A stretch of 64,000 bases of DNA from Ruegeria arenilitoris (lineage in GTDB: Bacteria > Pseudomonadota > Alphaproteobacteria > Rhodobacterales > Rhodobacteraceae): assembly GCF_013030985.1 (NCBI RefSeq), contig NZ_WPYP01000005.1:1-64000 (forward strand), read 5' to 3'. The position numbers and the translations under genes were made by a program. The notes beneath the pieces are model-generated. The model saw only the letters and a program-made list of their open reading frames with translations, was not told the DNA's origin and ran no database searches. Below are positions 44,359 through 53,808 of this stretch, piece by piece (the first letter of the stretch is position 1; the number at the start of each line of letters is the position of its first letter).

Positions 44359-45582
44359 TTACCCGCCGAAATCGTCGAGCATGATGTCTTCGCGGTCCAC
44401 GCCCAGATCCAGCAGCATGTTGATGACCGACTGGTTCATGATCGGCGGACCACACATGTAGAACTCGCAATCCTCGGGCGCGGGGTGGTTCTTGAGGTAT
44501 TCTTCGAACAGAACATTGTGGATGAAGCCGGTATAGCCTTTCCAGTCATCCTCGGGCTGCGCATCCGACAGGGCAACGTGCCATTCGAAATTGTCGAATT
44601 CCTTGGCCAGCGAGTCGAAATCCTCGACAAAGAACATCTCTTTTTTCGAGCGCGCACCGTACCAGAAGCTGATCTTGCGGTTGCGGTTCTCGAGACGCTT
44701 GAGCTGGTCGAAGATATGGCTGCGCATCGGTGCCATACCAGCACCACCGCCGATGAAGACCATTTCCTTGTCGGTCTCGCGGGCGAAGAATTCGCCAAAC
44801 GGACCCGAGATCGTGACCTTGTCGCCCGGCTTCAGGTTGAAGATGTACGACGACATCTGACCCGGAGGGATGCCCTCGGACCCCGGAGGCGGCGACGCGA
44901 CGCGGACGTTCAGCATGATCATGCCCTTTTCGTCCGGGTAGTTGGCCATCGAATAGGCGCGTTCGATCGGTTCGTTCACAACCGATTCATACTGCCACAG
45001 ATTGAAGCGGTCCCAATCCTCGCGGTATTCCTCCTGCACGTCGAAATCGGTGTATTTCAATGCGTGTGCAGGGGCCTCGATCTGGATGTAACCACCGGCG
45101 CGGAAATTCACATCCTCACCTTCGGGCAGGTCCAGCGTCAGCGCCTTAATGAAGGTCGCAACGTTTTCGTTTGACCGGACGGTGCATTCCCATTTCTTGA
45201 CGCCAAAGACCTCTTCGGGAACCTCGATGTCCATGTCCTGCTTGACCGCAACCTGACAGGACAGACGGTCGCCGCAGGAGGCTTCGCGCTTGGTAATGTG
45301 GCTTTCTTCGGTCGGCAGGATCGAGCCGCCGCCGGAATGCACCTTTACCCGACACTGCGCACAGGTGCCGCCACCGCCGCAAGCGGAGGGGACGAACAGT
45401 TTCTCGGCTGCCAGCGTCTGCAGCAGCTTGCCGCCTGCGGGCACCGAAATGGTTTTCTCGCCGTTGATGGTAATGTTGACGTTGCCGGTCGAAACCAGAC
45501 GCGAACGTGCGGCCATGATGATGGCGACCAGCGCCAGAACGATCAGGGTGAAAAGGATGACGCCTAAGCTAAAAGTTTCCAT
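44359..45582 (-). CDS. nqrF: Na+-translocating NADH:quinone reductase subunit F
   Basis: This 407-residue NADH-oxidising subunit has an N-terminal membrane helix (about 5-25), a plant-type 2Fe-2S ferredoxin domain ([17 protein letters not shown], further Cys in [12 protein letters not shown]), an FAD-binding domain with [11 protein letters not shown], and an NADH domain with [19 protein letters not shown]. The C-terminus MLDDFGG is typical. It is the last gene of the operon, 10 bases after nqrE. Confidence 0.97.
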   Translation of the reverse strand: METFSLGVILFTLIVLALVAIIMAARSRLVSTGNVNITINGEKTISVPAGGKLLQTLAAEKLFVPSACGGGGTCAQCRVKVHSGGGSILPTEESHITKREASCGDRLSCQVAVKQDMDIEVPEEVFGVKKWECTVRSNENVATFIKALTLDLPEGEDVNFRAGGYIQIEAPAHALKYTDFDVQEEYREDWDRFNLWQYESVVNEPIERAYSMANYPDEKGMIMLNVRVASPPPGSEGIPPGQMSSYIFNLKPGDKVTISGPFGEFFARETDKEMVFIGGGAGMAPMRSHIFDQLKRLENRNRKISFWYGARSKKEMFFVEDFDSLAKEFDNFEWHVALSDAQPEDDWKGYTGFIHNVLFEEYLKNHPAPEDCEFYMCGPPIMNQSVINMLLDLGVDREDIMLDDFGG

Positions 45583-45592
45583 TGCGCCCTCC

Positions 45593-46201
45593 TTACAGTT
45601 TCACGCCCGAGAAGGACATGAAGGCCATCGCCATCAGACCCGCGGTGATGAAGGTGATGCCCAGACCTTGCAGGCCATCGGGGATGTCCGAGTATTTCAG
45701 CTTTTCGCGCACACCGGCCATCGCAGTGATCGCCAGCGCCCAACCAAAGCCGGAAGACAGACCATAGGTCGTGGCCTCGGCAAAGTTGTAGTCGCGTTCC
45801 ACCATGAACAGCGAGCCACCCAGAATGGCGCAGTTAACCGTGATCAGCGGCAGGAAGATCCCCAATGCGTTGTAGAGCGGCGGGAAATACTTGTCCAAAA
45901 CCATCTCGAGGATCTGAACCATCGCCGCGATCACACCGATATACGAGATCAGGCCAAGGAAGGTCAGGTCTACATCCGGGAACCCGGCCCATGCCAGCGC
46001 GCCCGGCTTCAGCAGATAGTTCAGCAGCAGGTTGTTGGCAGGCACGGTGATCGCCTGCACGACCATGACCGAGATGCCCAGACCCAGCGCGGTCGATATC
46101 TTCTTGGACACGGCGATGAAGGTACACATCCCCAGAAAGAAGCTGAGCGCAAGGTTTTCGACAAAGATGGCCTTTACGGCCAGTGAAATCAGACCTTCCA
46201 T
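45593..46201 (-). CDS. nqrE: Na+-translocating NADH:quinone reductase subunit E
   Basis: The 202-residue membrane subunit has six predicted helices, starting [20 protein letters not shown], with the Cys-containing segment [20 protein letters not shown]. With NqrD it forms the membrane iron-binding pair. The start overlaps the nqrD stop by one base (TGATG). Confidence 0.96.
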   Translation of the reverse strand: MEGLISLAVKAIFVENLALSFFLGMCTFIAVSKKISTALGLGISVMVVQAITVPANNLLLNYLLKPGALAWAGFPDVDLTFLGLISYIGVIAAMVQILEMVLDKYFPPLYNALGIFLPLITVNCAILGGSLFMVERDYNFAEATTYGLSSGFGWALAITAMAGVREKLKYSDIPDGLQGLGITFITAGLMAMAFMSFSGVKL

Positions 46202-46854
46202 CAGTGGGCCTCTACCTGCTGAATTTTGTATTCACGCTCTTCCACCTGGTTCGGCTTCCATGTGCGGAAGGCCCAGATGATCAGACCGATGATGAAGAAC
46301 GCCGACGGCGGCAGCAGCAACATGCCGTTGGGCACGTACCAGCCACCGTTGTTGATGGTCTCCAGAATGGTGACACCGAACAGCGAACCCGCGCCGAACA
46401 GTTCGCGGATAAAGCCGACCAGCATCAGGATGAGGCCATAGCCCATACCGTTGCCCACACCGTCGATGAACGAAGCCACCGGCGGGTTCTTCATTGCAAA
46501 CGCCTCGGCGCGGCCCATCACGATACAGTTGGTAATGATCAGACCGACGAAAACCGACAGGGTTTTCGAAATCTCAAAGGCATAGGCCTTGAGCACCTGA
46601 TCCACCAGGATCACCAGCGAGGCGATGATTACCATCTGCACGATGATCCGGATCGAACCCGGGATCTGGTTGCGCAGGATCGAGATGAACATCGACGAGA
46701 ACGCGGTCACGAAGGTCACCGCCAGCGCCATCACAAAGGCCACCTGCAGCGACGAGGTTACCGCCAACGCGGAACAGATGCCCAGAACCTGCAGCGTGAT
46801 CGGGTTGTTGTCGACAAGCGGGTCGACCAGCATCTCTTTCTTGGTCTGAGACAT
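46201..46854 (-). CDS. nqrD: Na+-translocating NADH:quinone reductase subunit D
   Basis: This 217-residue membrane subunit has about six helices and the conserved [20 protein letters not shown] segment carrying the Cys that pairs with NqrE. Its start overlaps the nqrC stop by one base (TGATG). Length and order match other nqr operons. Confidence 0.96.
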   Translation of the reverse strand: MSQTKKEMLVDPLVDNNPITLQVLGICSALAVTSSLQVAFVMALAVTFVTAFSSMFISILRNQIPGSIRIIVQMVIIASLVILVDQVLKAYAFEISKTLSVFVGLIITNCIVMGRAEAFAMKNPPVASFIDGVGNGMGYGLILMLVGFIRELFGAGSLFGVTILETINNGGWYVPNGMLLLPPSAFFIIGLIIWAFRTWKPNQVEEREYKIQQVEAH

Positions 46855-47681
46855 CAGAGTTCTCCTGCTTGCAGTTTGGCCAGGAACGGAGCGTAGCCCG
46901 CGTCACCCATCCAGAATTTCACCAGGTTATCGACACCAACCGAGGTCAGCGTGGCACCAGCCAGCGCATCGACATAGAAATCGGGCCCGGCTGCGGGTTG
47001 CGATTTGGCGACGGTGATCTGCAGATCGCCCGCGTCATCCCGCAGTTTCTTGCCGCTCCACAGCGCTTTCCAGCGCGGGTTGTCCACCTCGGCGCCCAGG
47101 CCCGGGGTCTCACCATGCTGATAGAATTGCAGGCCGTAGATATCGTTGCCGTTGTTTTCCAGCGCGATAAAGCCATAGAGCGTCGACCACAGGCCATAGC
47201 CGTGCAGCGGCAGGATCACCTTGTCCAGCGCGCCTGCATCGTCACGCAACAGATAGATCACGCGGTACTTGGCCTTGCGGCCGATCCCTGCCGGGTCGTC
47301 ATCCAGTGCGACGCTCAGCTCGGGGTCGCTGGCGGCGGCGATATCGTCGAACGTAGCCGGGTCGAACTGATCATCGACGAAGTCTCCGGTGGACAGCTCC
47401 AGCACATGCGGCTCGAACGCGGCGAAGGCTTCGGAGACGTCGATGCCGGGCTCATAAACGCCCGCCACCTGCAAAACGTTTACCTGCTTGTCTTTCAGCG
47501 CGTTGGCTTCCTGAACAGGGCGCAGGCTGACCGCGGCGGCGGACACGACCATCGAGGCCACAAGGCAGACCGCCACGGCGATGAAGATTGTTTTGCCAAC
47601 CGAATCCGGCGAGGCTGCCAGAAACTTGGCAATCGCGCCCTTGGGTGCCTCGTTATTGTCTGGGGATTGCGTATCAGACAT
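46854..47681 (-). CDS. nqrC: Na+-translocating NADH:quinone reductase subunit C
   Basis: The 275-residue subunit has one N-terminal membrane helix and a periplasmic FMN domain. The flavinylation site reads [10 protein letters not shown], in which the Thr of GAT is the expected FMN attachment point for ApbE. It overlaps nqrB by 8 bases. The motif has Ala where many homologues have Ser, a minor difference. Confidence 0.96.
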   Translation of the reverse strand: MSDTQSPDNNEAPKGAIAKFLAASPDSVGKTIFIAVAVCLVASMVVSAAAVSLRPVQEANALKDKQVNVLQVAGVYEPGIDVSEAFAAFEPHVLELSTGDFVDDQFDPATFDDIAAASDPELSVALDDDPAGIGRKAKYRVIYLLRDDAGALDKVILPLHGYGLWSTLYGFIALENNGNDIYGLQFYQHGETPGLGAEVDNPRWKALWSGKKLRDDAGDLQITVAKSQPAAGPDFYVDALAGATLTSVGVDNLVKFWMGDAGYAPFLAKLQAGEL

Positions 47682-48882
47682 GGCGACGCGCCCTCCGTTT
47701 GATGTTGGCCTGAACGACGAAATAGTCGATCAGCGGTGCAAAGACGTTGCCGAACAGGATGGCCAGCATCATGCCTTCGGGGAAAGCCGGGTTGAGGACG
47801 CGGATCAGAACAACCATGACACCGATCAGCGCACCATAAATATAACGGCCCAGATTGGTGTGGCTGGCCGATACCGGTTCCGTCACCATGAAGGCCAGAC
47901 CGAACGCATACCCGCCCAGCACGACATGCCAGTACCAGGGCATTGCAAACATCGGGTTGGTGTTCGACCCGATCAGGTTCAGCAGCCAGGTGAATACGAT
48001 CGTCCCGGCCAGACAGCCCACGATCAATCGGTAATTGGCGATCTTGGTCACCAGCAGGAAGATCAGGCCGATGATACAGGCCAGCGTCGAGGTCTCGCCA
48101 AAGCTGCCCTGAATGGTGCCGTAGAACGCGCTCCACCAAGTGATGCCCTCGGCGGCCAGCGCCTGCATCCCGTCGGCTGCGGAAACAGCCAGTGCCGTGG
48201 CGCCCGAGAACCCGTCAACCGGGGTCCAAACCGCATCACCCGACATCTGCGCCGGATAGGCGAAATACAGGAACGCCCGACCCACCAGCGCGGGGTTGAG
48301 GAAATTCTTGCCGGTGCCGCCAAACACCTCTTTGCCGATCACGACGCCGAAGATGATGCCCAATGCCACCTGCCACAACGGCGTAGTGGCCGGCATGATC
48401 AGCGTGTAAAGCATTGAGGTCACAAGGAAACCCTCGTTTACCTCGTGTCCGCGCACGGTGGCGAAGATGACCTCGAAAATACCGCCTGCGACCAGTGTCA
48501 CGATATAGATCGGCAGGAAGTACAAAAGCCCGTGCATGACATTGGCGAAGATGCTGGACGGGTCCAGCGAAATGCCGAACATCTGCAACAGGGCGATCCG
48601 CCAGCCGGTGGCGGCATCCGCGCCCAACGTGGCGATCGCGGAGTTCGCCTGATAGCCGGTGTTCCACATCCCCCAGAGGATACAGGGGATCGTCGCGATC
48701 ACGACATAGGTCATGATCCGCTTCATATCCACATAGGACCGTGCGTGCGGCGCGACGGTGGTTACGGTTTTCGGAGTGTAGATGAAGCTTTCGACCATCT
48801 CGTAGATGGGGAAAAGCTTCTCGTACCTGCCGCCCTTGGTAAAGTTCGGCTCAATCCGGTCAAAGAAGCTGCGCAAACCCAT
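47674..48882 (-). CDS. nqrB: Na+-translocating NADH:quinone reductase subunit B
   Basis: The 402-residue membrane subunit has about ten helices. The covalent FMN site is DGFSGATALA, matching the ApbE consensus. It also binds riboflavin and forms the main Na+ path and quinone site in known complexes. It follows nqrA by 5 bases and overlaps nqrC. Confidence 0.96.
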   Translation of the reverse strand: MGLRSFFDRIEPNFTKGGRYEKLFPIYEMVESFIYTPKTVTTVAPHARSYVDMKRIMTYVVIATIPCILWGMWNTGYQANSAIATLGADAATGWRIALLQMFGISLDPSSIFANVMHGLLYFLPIYIVTLVAGGIFEVIFATVRGHEVNEGFLVTSMLYTLIMPATTPLWQVALGIIFGVVIGKEVFGGTGKNFLNPALVGRAFLYFAYPAQMSGDAVWTPVDGFSGATALAVSAADGMQALAAEGITWWSAFYGTIQGSFGETSTLACIIGLIFLLVTKIANYRLIVGCLAGTIVFTWLLNLIGSNTNPMFAMPWYWHVVLGGYAFGLAFMVTEPVSASHTNLGRYIYGALIGVMVVLIRVLNPAFPEGMMLAILFGNVFAPLIDYFVVQANIKRRARRHV

Positions 48883-48887
48883 TCGGA

Positions 48888-50231
48888 TCAGCCCTCCTTT
48901 TCAATCTTTGTCAGGCAGTCGCGCAGCGCCAGCCCGTATTCATATTTCGCCGGACAAGCAAAGCCGACAAGGCCCAGATCCTCTTCGTCCAGCTCCAGCG
49001 CACCAAGTGCCTGAGCGGTATCGGTGTCCATCACCAGCAGCGCCCGCAGCAGCTGTGTCGGCAGGTAGTCCTGCGGCATCAGCTCTTCGAACGTCCCCGT
49101 GGGCACCATAGCGCGGCGACCACCATTAAGGTTGCTGGTCAGTTTGTAGAGCTTGCGCGCAAAGGCCGAGCCCAGCACCGGCTGGATCGCGAATTTCGAC
49201 GGCATCGGAAGAATCCAGCCCATAGTGTGCTGGTCGTGGTCTTCACGAATGATCGAAATCTGACGGGCAAAGCGCCCCAGATAGGCGGTCGGCCCGTCGG
49301 CCTGCACACCAGACAGGATCGAACCCGAAATGACCCGGGCAGTGCCGTCCACATCGATCTCATCGCGGGTCAGATCATCGGTCGAGGCACCCATGACGGT
49401 GCGGATCAGACGCGGTCGCCGCGCACCAGGACCGCTGAGAGCGATCACGACGTTGGGGTCCAGATGCCCGGTTTGGAACAACCGGCCAATCGCGATCACG
49501 TCCTGATAGCCGATTGTCCAGACCTGCTTGTCACCCGCCAGCGGCTCGAGGAAGTGAATATGCGTGCCTGCCAGACCTGCGGGATGGGGTCCCGAGAAAG
49601 CCGCGGCTTCAACACCCGTCACATCTGCGCCGGGAATGGAGTCACCGTCCTTTTGGCACAGATAGGTTTTGCCCTCGGTCAGCTTGGTGATCACGCCCAG
49701 ACCTGCGGCAAAAGCCTCGCCAGCGTCGGCGATGATCACCGCCGCATCAGCCGCCAGAGGCTCACTGTCCATCGCGGTGACGAAAATCGCCGCCGGTTTG
49801 CTACCCGGCACCGGCATCTTCGAATAAGGCCGTGTGCGGAAGGCCGTCCACAGGCCTGCTGCGCACAGCTTTTCGGTGACACCTTCTGCGCTGTCCGCGT
49901 TGCCCATGCCCGAGAAATCGATACCGCTGTCGTTGGGGTCAGAAACCTCGATCACGACGCTTTGCAATACACGCCGGGCACCACGGTTGATGTCGACGAC
50001 TTTACCGCTAAGCGGGGCGACCATCATCGCCTCGGGTGCGTCCTTGTGACAGAACAGCGGTGTACCGCGCTGGACCACGTCACCTTCCTGAACCAGCATA
50101 CGCGGTTTCAGGCCAAGGTAGTCGCCCCCCAACACCCCGACGGTGTTAAATTCCGGTCCCGGATGGATGGTTTGTTCCGGCGCACCCTGCACCGGCAACT
50201 CCAACCCTTTTTTCAGTTTGAAAGTTTGCAT
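48888..50231 (-). CDS. nqrA: Na+-translocating NADH:quinone reductase subunit A
   Basis: Started at 50231 (MQTFKLKKGLELPVQGAPEQ), this is 447 residues, normal for NqrA. Recognisable text includes PRMLVQEGDVVQRGTPLFCHK (lipoyl-like fold), PGAGRRP-like segments and the C-terminal LGLVGFACPAKYEYGLALRD. It is the first gene of the nqrABCDEF operon. The 288-base region to the divergent methyltransferase should hold the promoter. A 6-residue longer start at 50249 is possible. Confidence 0.96.
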   Translation of the reverse strand: MQTFKLKKGLELPVQGAPEQTIHPGPEFNTVGVLGGDYLGLKPRMLVQEGDVVQRGTPLFCHKDAPEAMMVAPLSGKVVDINRGARRVLQSVVIEVSDPNDSGIDFSGMGNADSAEGVTEKLCAAGLWTAFRTRPYSKMPVPGSKPAAIFVTAMDSEPLAADAAVIIADAGEAFAAGLGVITKLTEGKTYLCQKDGDSIPGADVTGVEAAAFSGPHPAGLAGTHIHFLEPLAGDKQVWTIGYQDVIAIGRLFQTGHLDPNVVIALSGPGARRPRLIRTVMGASTDDLTRDEIDVDGTARVISGSILSGVQADGPTAYLGRFARQISIIREDHDQHTMGWILPMPSKFAIQPVLGSAFARKLYKLTSNLNGGRRAMVPTGTFEELMPQDYLPTQLLRALLVMDTDTAQALGALELDEEDLGLVGFACPAKYEYGLALRDCLTKIEKEG

Positions 50232-50519
50232 GTTGCTACTGTCTTCCAAGCCTCTTTACCTGCGCCAGCCCTGCCGACACCTATTCAGGGTCAGACAATA
50301 ACGCGGGATTTCTAGACAGTCGTCGCAAAAGCGTCGAAATGCGTCCGAATTCCGCGGGCGTAATTCTGATTGGGGGTCGTTTACGCGGGGATGATACTAA
50401 AAGCAAACCTGTTACCGTCTAAACTGCCCTTTGAATGGCACTTTCCTCGGCAGATTTACGTTTTGTCGCAGCTCAATTTGCGTGTCGCACCCGGAAAGCT
50501 TCCGGTGTAAGCACATCCA

Positions 50520-51635
50520 ATGGAACAGACGAGCGATCTTGAGATTTTTCTGGTGGCCACCCCGGGCCTTGAGGCACCTTTGCACGCCGAAGCTGTCGAG
50601 AAGGGATTCGCAGGCGCCAAAATCGTACCCGGCGGGGTAAGCTGCCGCGGTGCCTGGCCCGAGGTCTGGCGCGCAAATCTGTGTATGCGCGGGGCCAACA
50701 AGGTTCTGGTCCGTTTGGGCAGTTTCCCTGCAGTTCACCTGGCGCAACTCGACAAGCGGGCGCGCAAGTTTCCCTGGTCCGATGTCCTGCGCCCCGATGT
50801 TCCGGTCAAGGTCGAGGCCACCAGCCGCAAGTCGCGTATCTACCACGCAGGCGCCGCCCGTCAGAGGATCGAGCAGGCGATCACCGGCACGTTGGGTGCT
50901 CCGATTTCGTCGGACGCGGGCCTGCGGGTTTTGCTGCGCATCGAAAAGGACATATGCACCTTGTCCGTCGATACCTCGGGCGAACCGCTGCACAAGCGCG
51001 GCCATAAGCCGGCCGTTGCCAAGGCGCCGATGCGCGAAACGATGGCGGCGATGTTCCTGCGTGAATGCGGATACGACGGGTCAGAGCCCGTTCTGGACCC
51101 GATGTGCGGTTCGGGGACATTTGTCATCGAAGCGGCCGAGATCGCTTTGGGCCTGAACCCAGGACGGTCGCGCCGTTTTGCCTTCGAAGACCTGCAGGGG
51201 TTCGATTCGAAAGCCTGGGCCGCAATGCAACAGAACGACCCACGGTCAGAAACGGACATGGTGTTTTATGGGTCGGACCGAAACACCGGCGCTGTGGACG
51301 CGGCCGCCACCAATGCCGACCGCGCCGGAGTTGCAGCACACACCCTATTTCAGTGCAAGTCGGTCAGTGACATCAAACCTCCGGCAGGTCCCGTGGGTCT
51401 GGTCATCGTGAACCCGCCCTATGGCGCCAGAATCGGGGACGAAAAGCGCCTGCGCTCTCTGTATGGCAGTCTGGGAAAAGTTCTGATGTCACGGTTCAGC
51501 GGTTGGCGTGCAGGTATCGTGACCAGCAACCAATCGCTTGCCCGCGCAACCCGCCTGCCTTTGCTGGCCCCGGGCCCCGTCGTGGATCATGGTGGCACGA
51601 AAATCCGGCTCTACCGAACCGATCCCCTGCCCTGA
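50520..51635 (+). CDS. THUMP-domain RNA methyltransferase (RlmL/YpsC-like)
   Basis: The 371-residue protein has an N-terminal ferredoxin-like and THUMP region (about 1-155) and an N6-adenine/guanine RNA methyltransferase domain (about 165-370). SAM motif I is LDPMCGSGTFVIEAAEIALG, and the catalytic motif is VIVNPPYGARIGDEKRL. It resembles the N-terminal half of RlmKL (23S rRNA m2G2445) without the RlmK part, as in many alphaproteobacteria. The exact target base is inferred only. Confidence 0.9.
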   Translation: MEQTSDLEIFLVATPGLEAPLHAEAVEKGFAGAKIVPGGVSCRGAWPEVWRANLCMRGANKVLVRLGSFPAVHLAQLDKRARKFPWSDVLRPDVPVKVEATSRKSRIYHAGAARQRIEQAITGTLGAPISSDAGLRVLLRIEKDICTLSVDTSGEPLHKRGHKPAVAKAPMRETMAAMFLRECGYDGSEPVLDPMCGSGTFVIEAAEIALGLNPGRSRRFAFEDLQGFDSKAWAAMQQNDPRSETDMVFYGSDRNTGAVDAAATNADRAGVAAHTLFQCKSVSDIKPPAGPVGLVIVNPPYGARIGDEKRLRSLYGSLGKVLMSRFSGWRAGIVTSNQSLARATRLPLLAPGPVVDHGGTKIRLYRTDPLP

Positions 51636-51734
51636 TGGGAAATCAGCGTCAATCGTCCTCCGGGAATTCCTGCAAAGGACTTCAGAATCCCTCTTGCACA
51701 TCCAAATCCGCGGGTATAGATCACCCGCCACGGT

Positions 51735-51811
51735 CGGAGTGTAGCTCAGCCTGGTAGAGCACTGTCTTCGGGAGGCAGGGGTCGGAGGTTCGAATCCTCT
51801 CACTCCGACCA
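51735..51811 (+). tRNA. tRNA-Pro (anticodon CGG)
   Basis: A complete 77-base cloverleaf with encoded CCA. The acceptor stem is CGGAGTG with CACTCCG, and the discriminator A is at 51808. The D arm is TAGCTCAGCCTGGTAGAGC. The anticodon stem is CTGTC/GGCAG with loop TTCGGGA, giving anticodon CGG. The T arm is GAGG-TTCGAAT-CCTC. A diverged copy of its 3' part lies at 56265-56320, so this gene probably served as an integration site. Confidence 0.95.
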
Positions 51812-51821
51812 ATAAAACAAG
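51765..51821 (+). repeat. Left direct repeat (tRNA-Pro 3' part plus flank), attachment-site-like
   Basis: These 57 bases, from the anticodon arm through CCA and on to ATAAAACAAG, recur at 56265-56320 in the same orientation with four substitutions and one missing base. Such duplications of a tRNA 3' end mark integration of mobile DNA at tRNA genes. Confidence 0.7.
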
Positions 51822-51850
51822 GCGCCAGCGGGCGCCTTTGTTGTTTTCAA
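51819..51850 (+). terminator. tRNA-Pro terminator
   Basis: An 8-bp stem AAGGCGCC/GGCGCCTT (51819-51826, 51831-51838) with an AGCG loop is followed by TGTTGTTTTC, 8 bases past the tRNA end. Confidence 0.75.
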
Positions 51851-52023
51851 GACAGTGATCCGAGGTTCGTTGAACCTGAGCACTAACCGAATGTCATCGC
51901 GCTGGCAGCTTTACGCAAAAGCTCCGGGCTAGAGCGATGCTGACAATGGGAAAATGCGGTGGGAAAAATCAAACAGCTGAGATGTTTAGCCATTTGGTAT
52001 CAACCCATTCTAACTCGGTCCAT

Positions 52024-52479
52024 CTATCCGGGCGGAAAAACGGCGGTTTTTTTCACTGTTCCATAGACAAAGCTGGTATCGATCGAAGCTATCCCACCGA
52101 TCGGATGAATTCTGTTTCGAATGAAGTCTTCATAAGCCTCGAGGTCCGATACCAAAACCCGCAACTGATAATCCATCGCCCCGGTCAGCACGTGGCATTC
52201 CAGAACTTCTTCAATCATCCGAACACGCTTTTCGAAGTTTTGAACGTCCGTTTCATTGTGCCGCTCTAACCGGATACGCACGAAGACGGTAATGGCCATC
52301 CCATACGCGGCAGCATCTACGTCGGCGCTGTATCCCTTTATAACTCCGTTGGCTTCAAGGTTTTTGACCCGGCGCAAACACGGTGACGGGGACAGGTTCA
52401 CTTCGTCGGCAAGATCCTGGTTCGTCATGCGCCCGTCCCGCTGCAGCGCTCGAATGATCTGCCTGTCCTTCGCGTCCAT
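52024..52479 (-). CDS. mdeR: Lrp/AsnC-family regulator (MdeR-like)
   Basis: This 151-residue protein has an AsnC-type helix-turn-helix (about 5-55, MDAKDRQIIRALQRDGRMTN then LADEVNLSPSPCLRRVKNLE) and a RAM ligand domain (CHVLTGAMDYQLRVLVSDLE). The ATG at 52479 follows a GAGGGTGA site. It is divergent from methionine gamma-lyase, exactly as mdeR is in Pseudomonas putida, where it activates mdeAB. The gene symbol rests on that arrangement. The divergent gap is 115 bases. Confidence 0.82.
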   Translation of the reverse strand: MDAKDRQIIRALQRDGRMTNQDLADEVNLSPSPCLRRVKNLEANGVIKGYSADVDAAAYGMAITVFVRIRLERHNETDVQNFEKRVRMIEEVLECHVLTGAMDYQLRVLVSDLEAYEDFIRNRIHPIGGIASIDTSFVYGTVKKTAVFPPG

Positions 52480-52594
52480 TTCACCCTCACCCTTAGCATA
52501 ATCTGCCAACTTTTGCCTTATCATTGGCATACTTTGCAATCATTAGCTCAAAGTTAAGGCGCAAACTAGCTCCAACATGATTCAGGAGCTTGTA

Positions 52595-53794
52595 ATGACT
52601 CGTCCAACCGGATTTGCCACCCGCGCCATTCACCACGCATATAACCCTCTGGAAAACGACGGCGCTCTGACACCACCGCTACATTTGACGTCCACGTTTA
52701 CCTTTGAAACCGCAGAGGCTGGTGGAGAGATGTTCGCCGGTGAGCGTGAAGGTCATATCTACAGCCGTATTTCAAACCCCACATGCGACCTTCTGGAACA
52801 ACGCATTGCCGTGCTTGAAGGCGCCGAGGCTGGGCTGGCACTCTCAAGCGGCATGGGGGCGATCACGGCCGTGCTTTGGACCCTGCTGTCGCCTGGTGAC
52901 GAAGTCATCGTGGACAAAACGCTCTATGGCTGCACCTTCGCATTCATGCGCCACGGTTTGGCGAAATGGGGGGTCACGATCACACATGTCGACATGACAG
53001 ACCCCGAGAACCTGAAAGCAGCAGTTTCTGACAAAACCCGCGTTGTCTATTTCGAAACTCCGGCCAATCCGAACATGCGCTTGGTGGACATCGCCGCGAG
53101 CGCCGAAATTGCGCACTCGGTCGGCGCAACGGTTGTCGTCGACAACACCTATGCCAGCCCGTATCTGACCCGCCCGATTGAACACGGGGCAGACATCGTG
53201 CTGCACTCTGCTACCAAATACCTCGGCGGGCATGGTGATGTGGTTGCCGGTCTGGTTGTCGGGTCCGCCGAACAGATTGCTGAGATCCGCCTTGTTGGGA
53301 TGAAGGACATGACCGGCGCGGTAATGGCCCCTTTCAACGCAATGCTGATCCTGCGCGGTCTGAAAACACTGAACCTGCGCCTGGATCGTCACTGTGCGTC
53401 CGCCAAGGTTGTCGCGGACTTCCTCGAAGCACATCCCGCCGTCGGCGAAGTTTACTTCCCCGGGCTTGAGAGTTTCGCCCAGCATGATGTCGCGCAGCGT
53501 CAGATGTCCCAACCCGGCGCCATGATAGCGTTTGAAATCAAGTCCGGCCTGTCCGGTGGGATTGAATTCATGAACCGCCTGAACATGATCCAGCGCGCGG
53601 TGTCCCTGGGCGATGCAGAGACACTGATCCAACACCCCGCATCCATGACCCATTCGACGTATACGCCGGAAGAGCGGGCCGAGCATGGGATCAGCGATGG
53701 CCTGATCCGTCTGTCCGTCGGGCTGGAGGATGTCGAAGACATCCTTGCAGACCTGGAGCAAGCTTTGCCCTACCCTGCCCGCAGCGCCGCCTGA
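52595..53794 (+). CDS. mdeA: Methionine gamma-lyase
   Basis: This 399-residue PLP enzyme of the Cys/Met metabolism family cleaves L-methionine to methanethiol, 2-oxobutyrate and ammonia. The PLP Lys is K208 in HSATKYLGGHGD. The position that distinguishes methionine gamma-lyase carries Cys (Y111-G112-C113, LYGCTFAF), whereas cystathionine lyases usually have another residue there. AGGAG precedes the ATG at 52595; an upstream ATG at 52577 is less well placed. The next gene encodes an E1 suited to the 2-oxobutyrate formed. Confidence 0.92.
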   Translation: MTRPTGFATRAIHHAYNPLENDGALTPPLHLTSTFTFETAEAGGEMFAGEREGHIYSRISNPTCDLLEQRIAVLEGAEAGLALSSGMGAITAVLWTLLSPGDEVIVDKTLYGCTFAFMRHGLAKWGVTITHVDMTDPENLKAAVSDKTRVVYFETPANPNMRLVDIAASAEIAHSVGATVVVDNTYASPYLTRPIEHGADIVLHSATKYLGGHGDVVAGLVVGSAEQIAEIRLVGMKDMTGAVMAPFNAMLILRGLKTLNLRLDRHCASAKVVADFLEAHPAVGEVYFPGLESFAQHDVAQRQMSQPGAMIAFEIKSGLSGGIEFMNRLNMIQRAVSLGDAETLIQHPASMTHSTYTPEERAEHGISDGLIRLSVGLEDVEDILADLEQALPYPARSAA

Positions 53795-53808
53795 ACCCGG
53801 AGACCGCC

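Noticed and set aside
52595-53794. Cystathionine gamma-lyase or O-succinylhomoserine sulfhydrylase
   Set aside because: Cys113 in YGCTF is the methionine gamma-lyase hallmark, and the neighbours are the mdeR and mdeB types.
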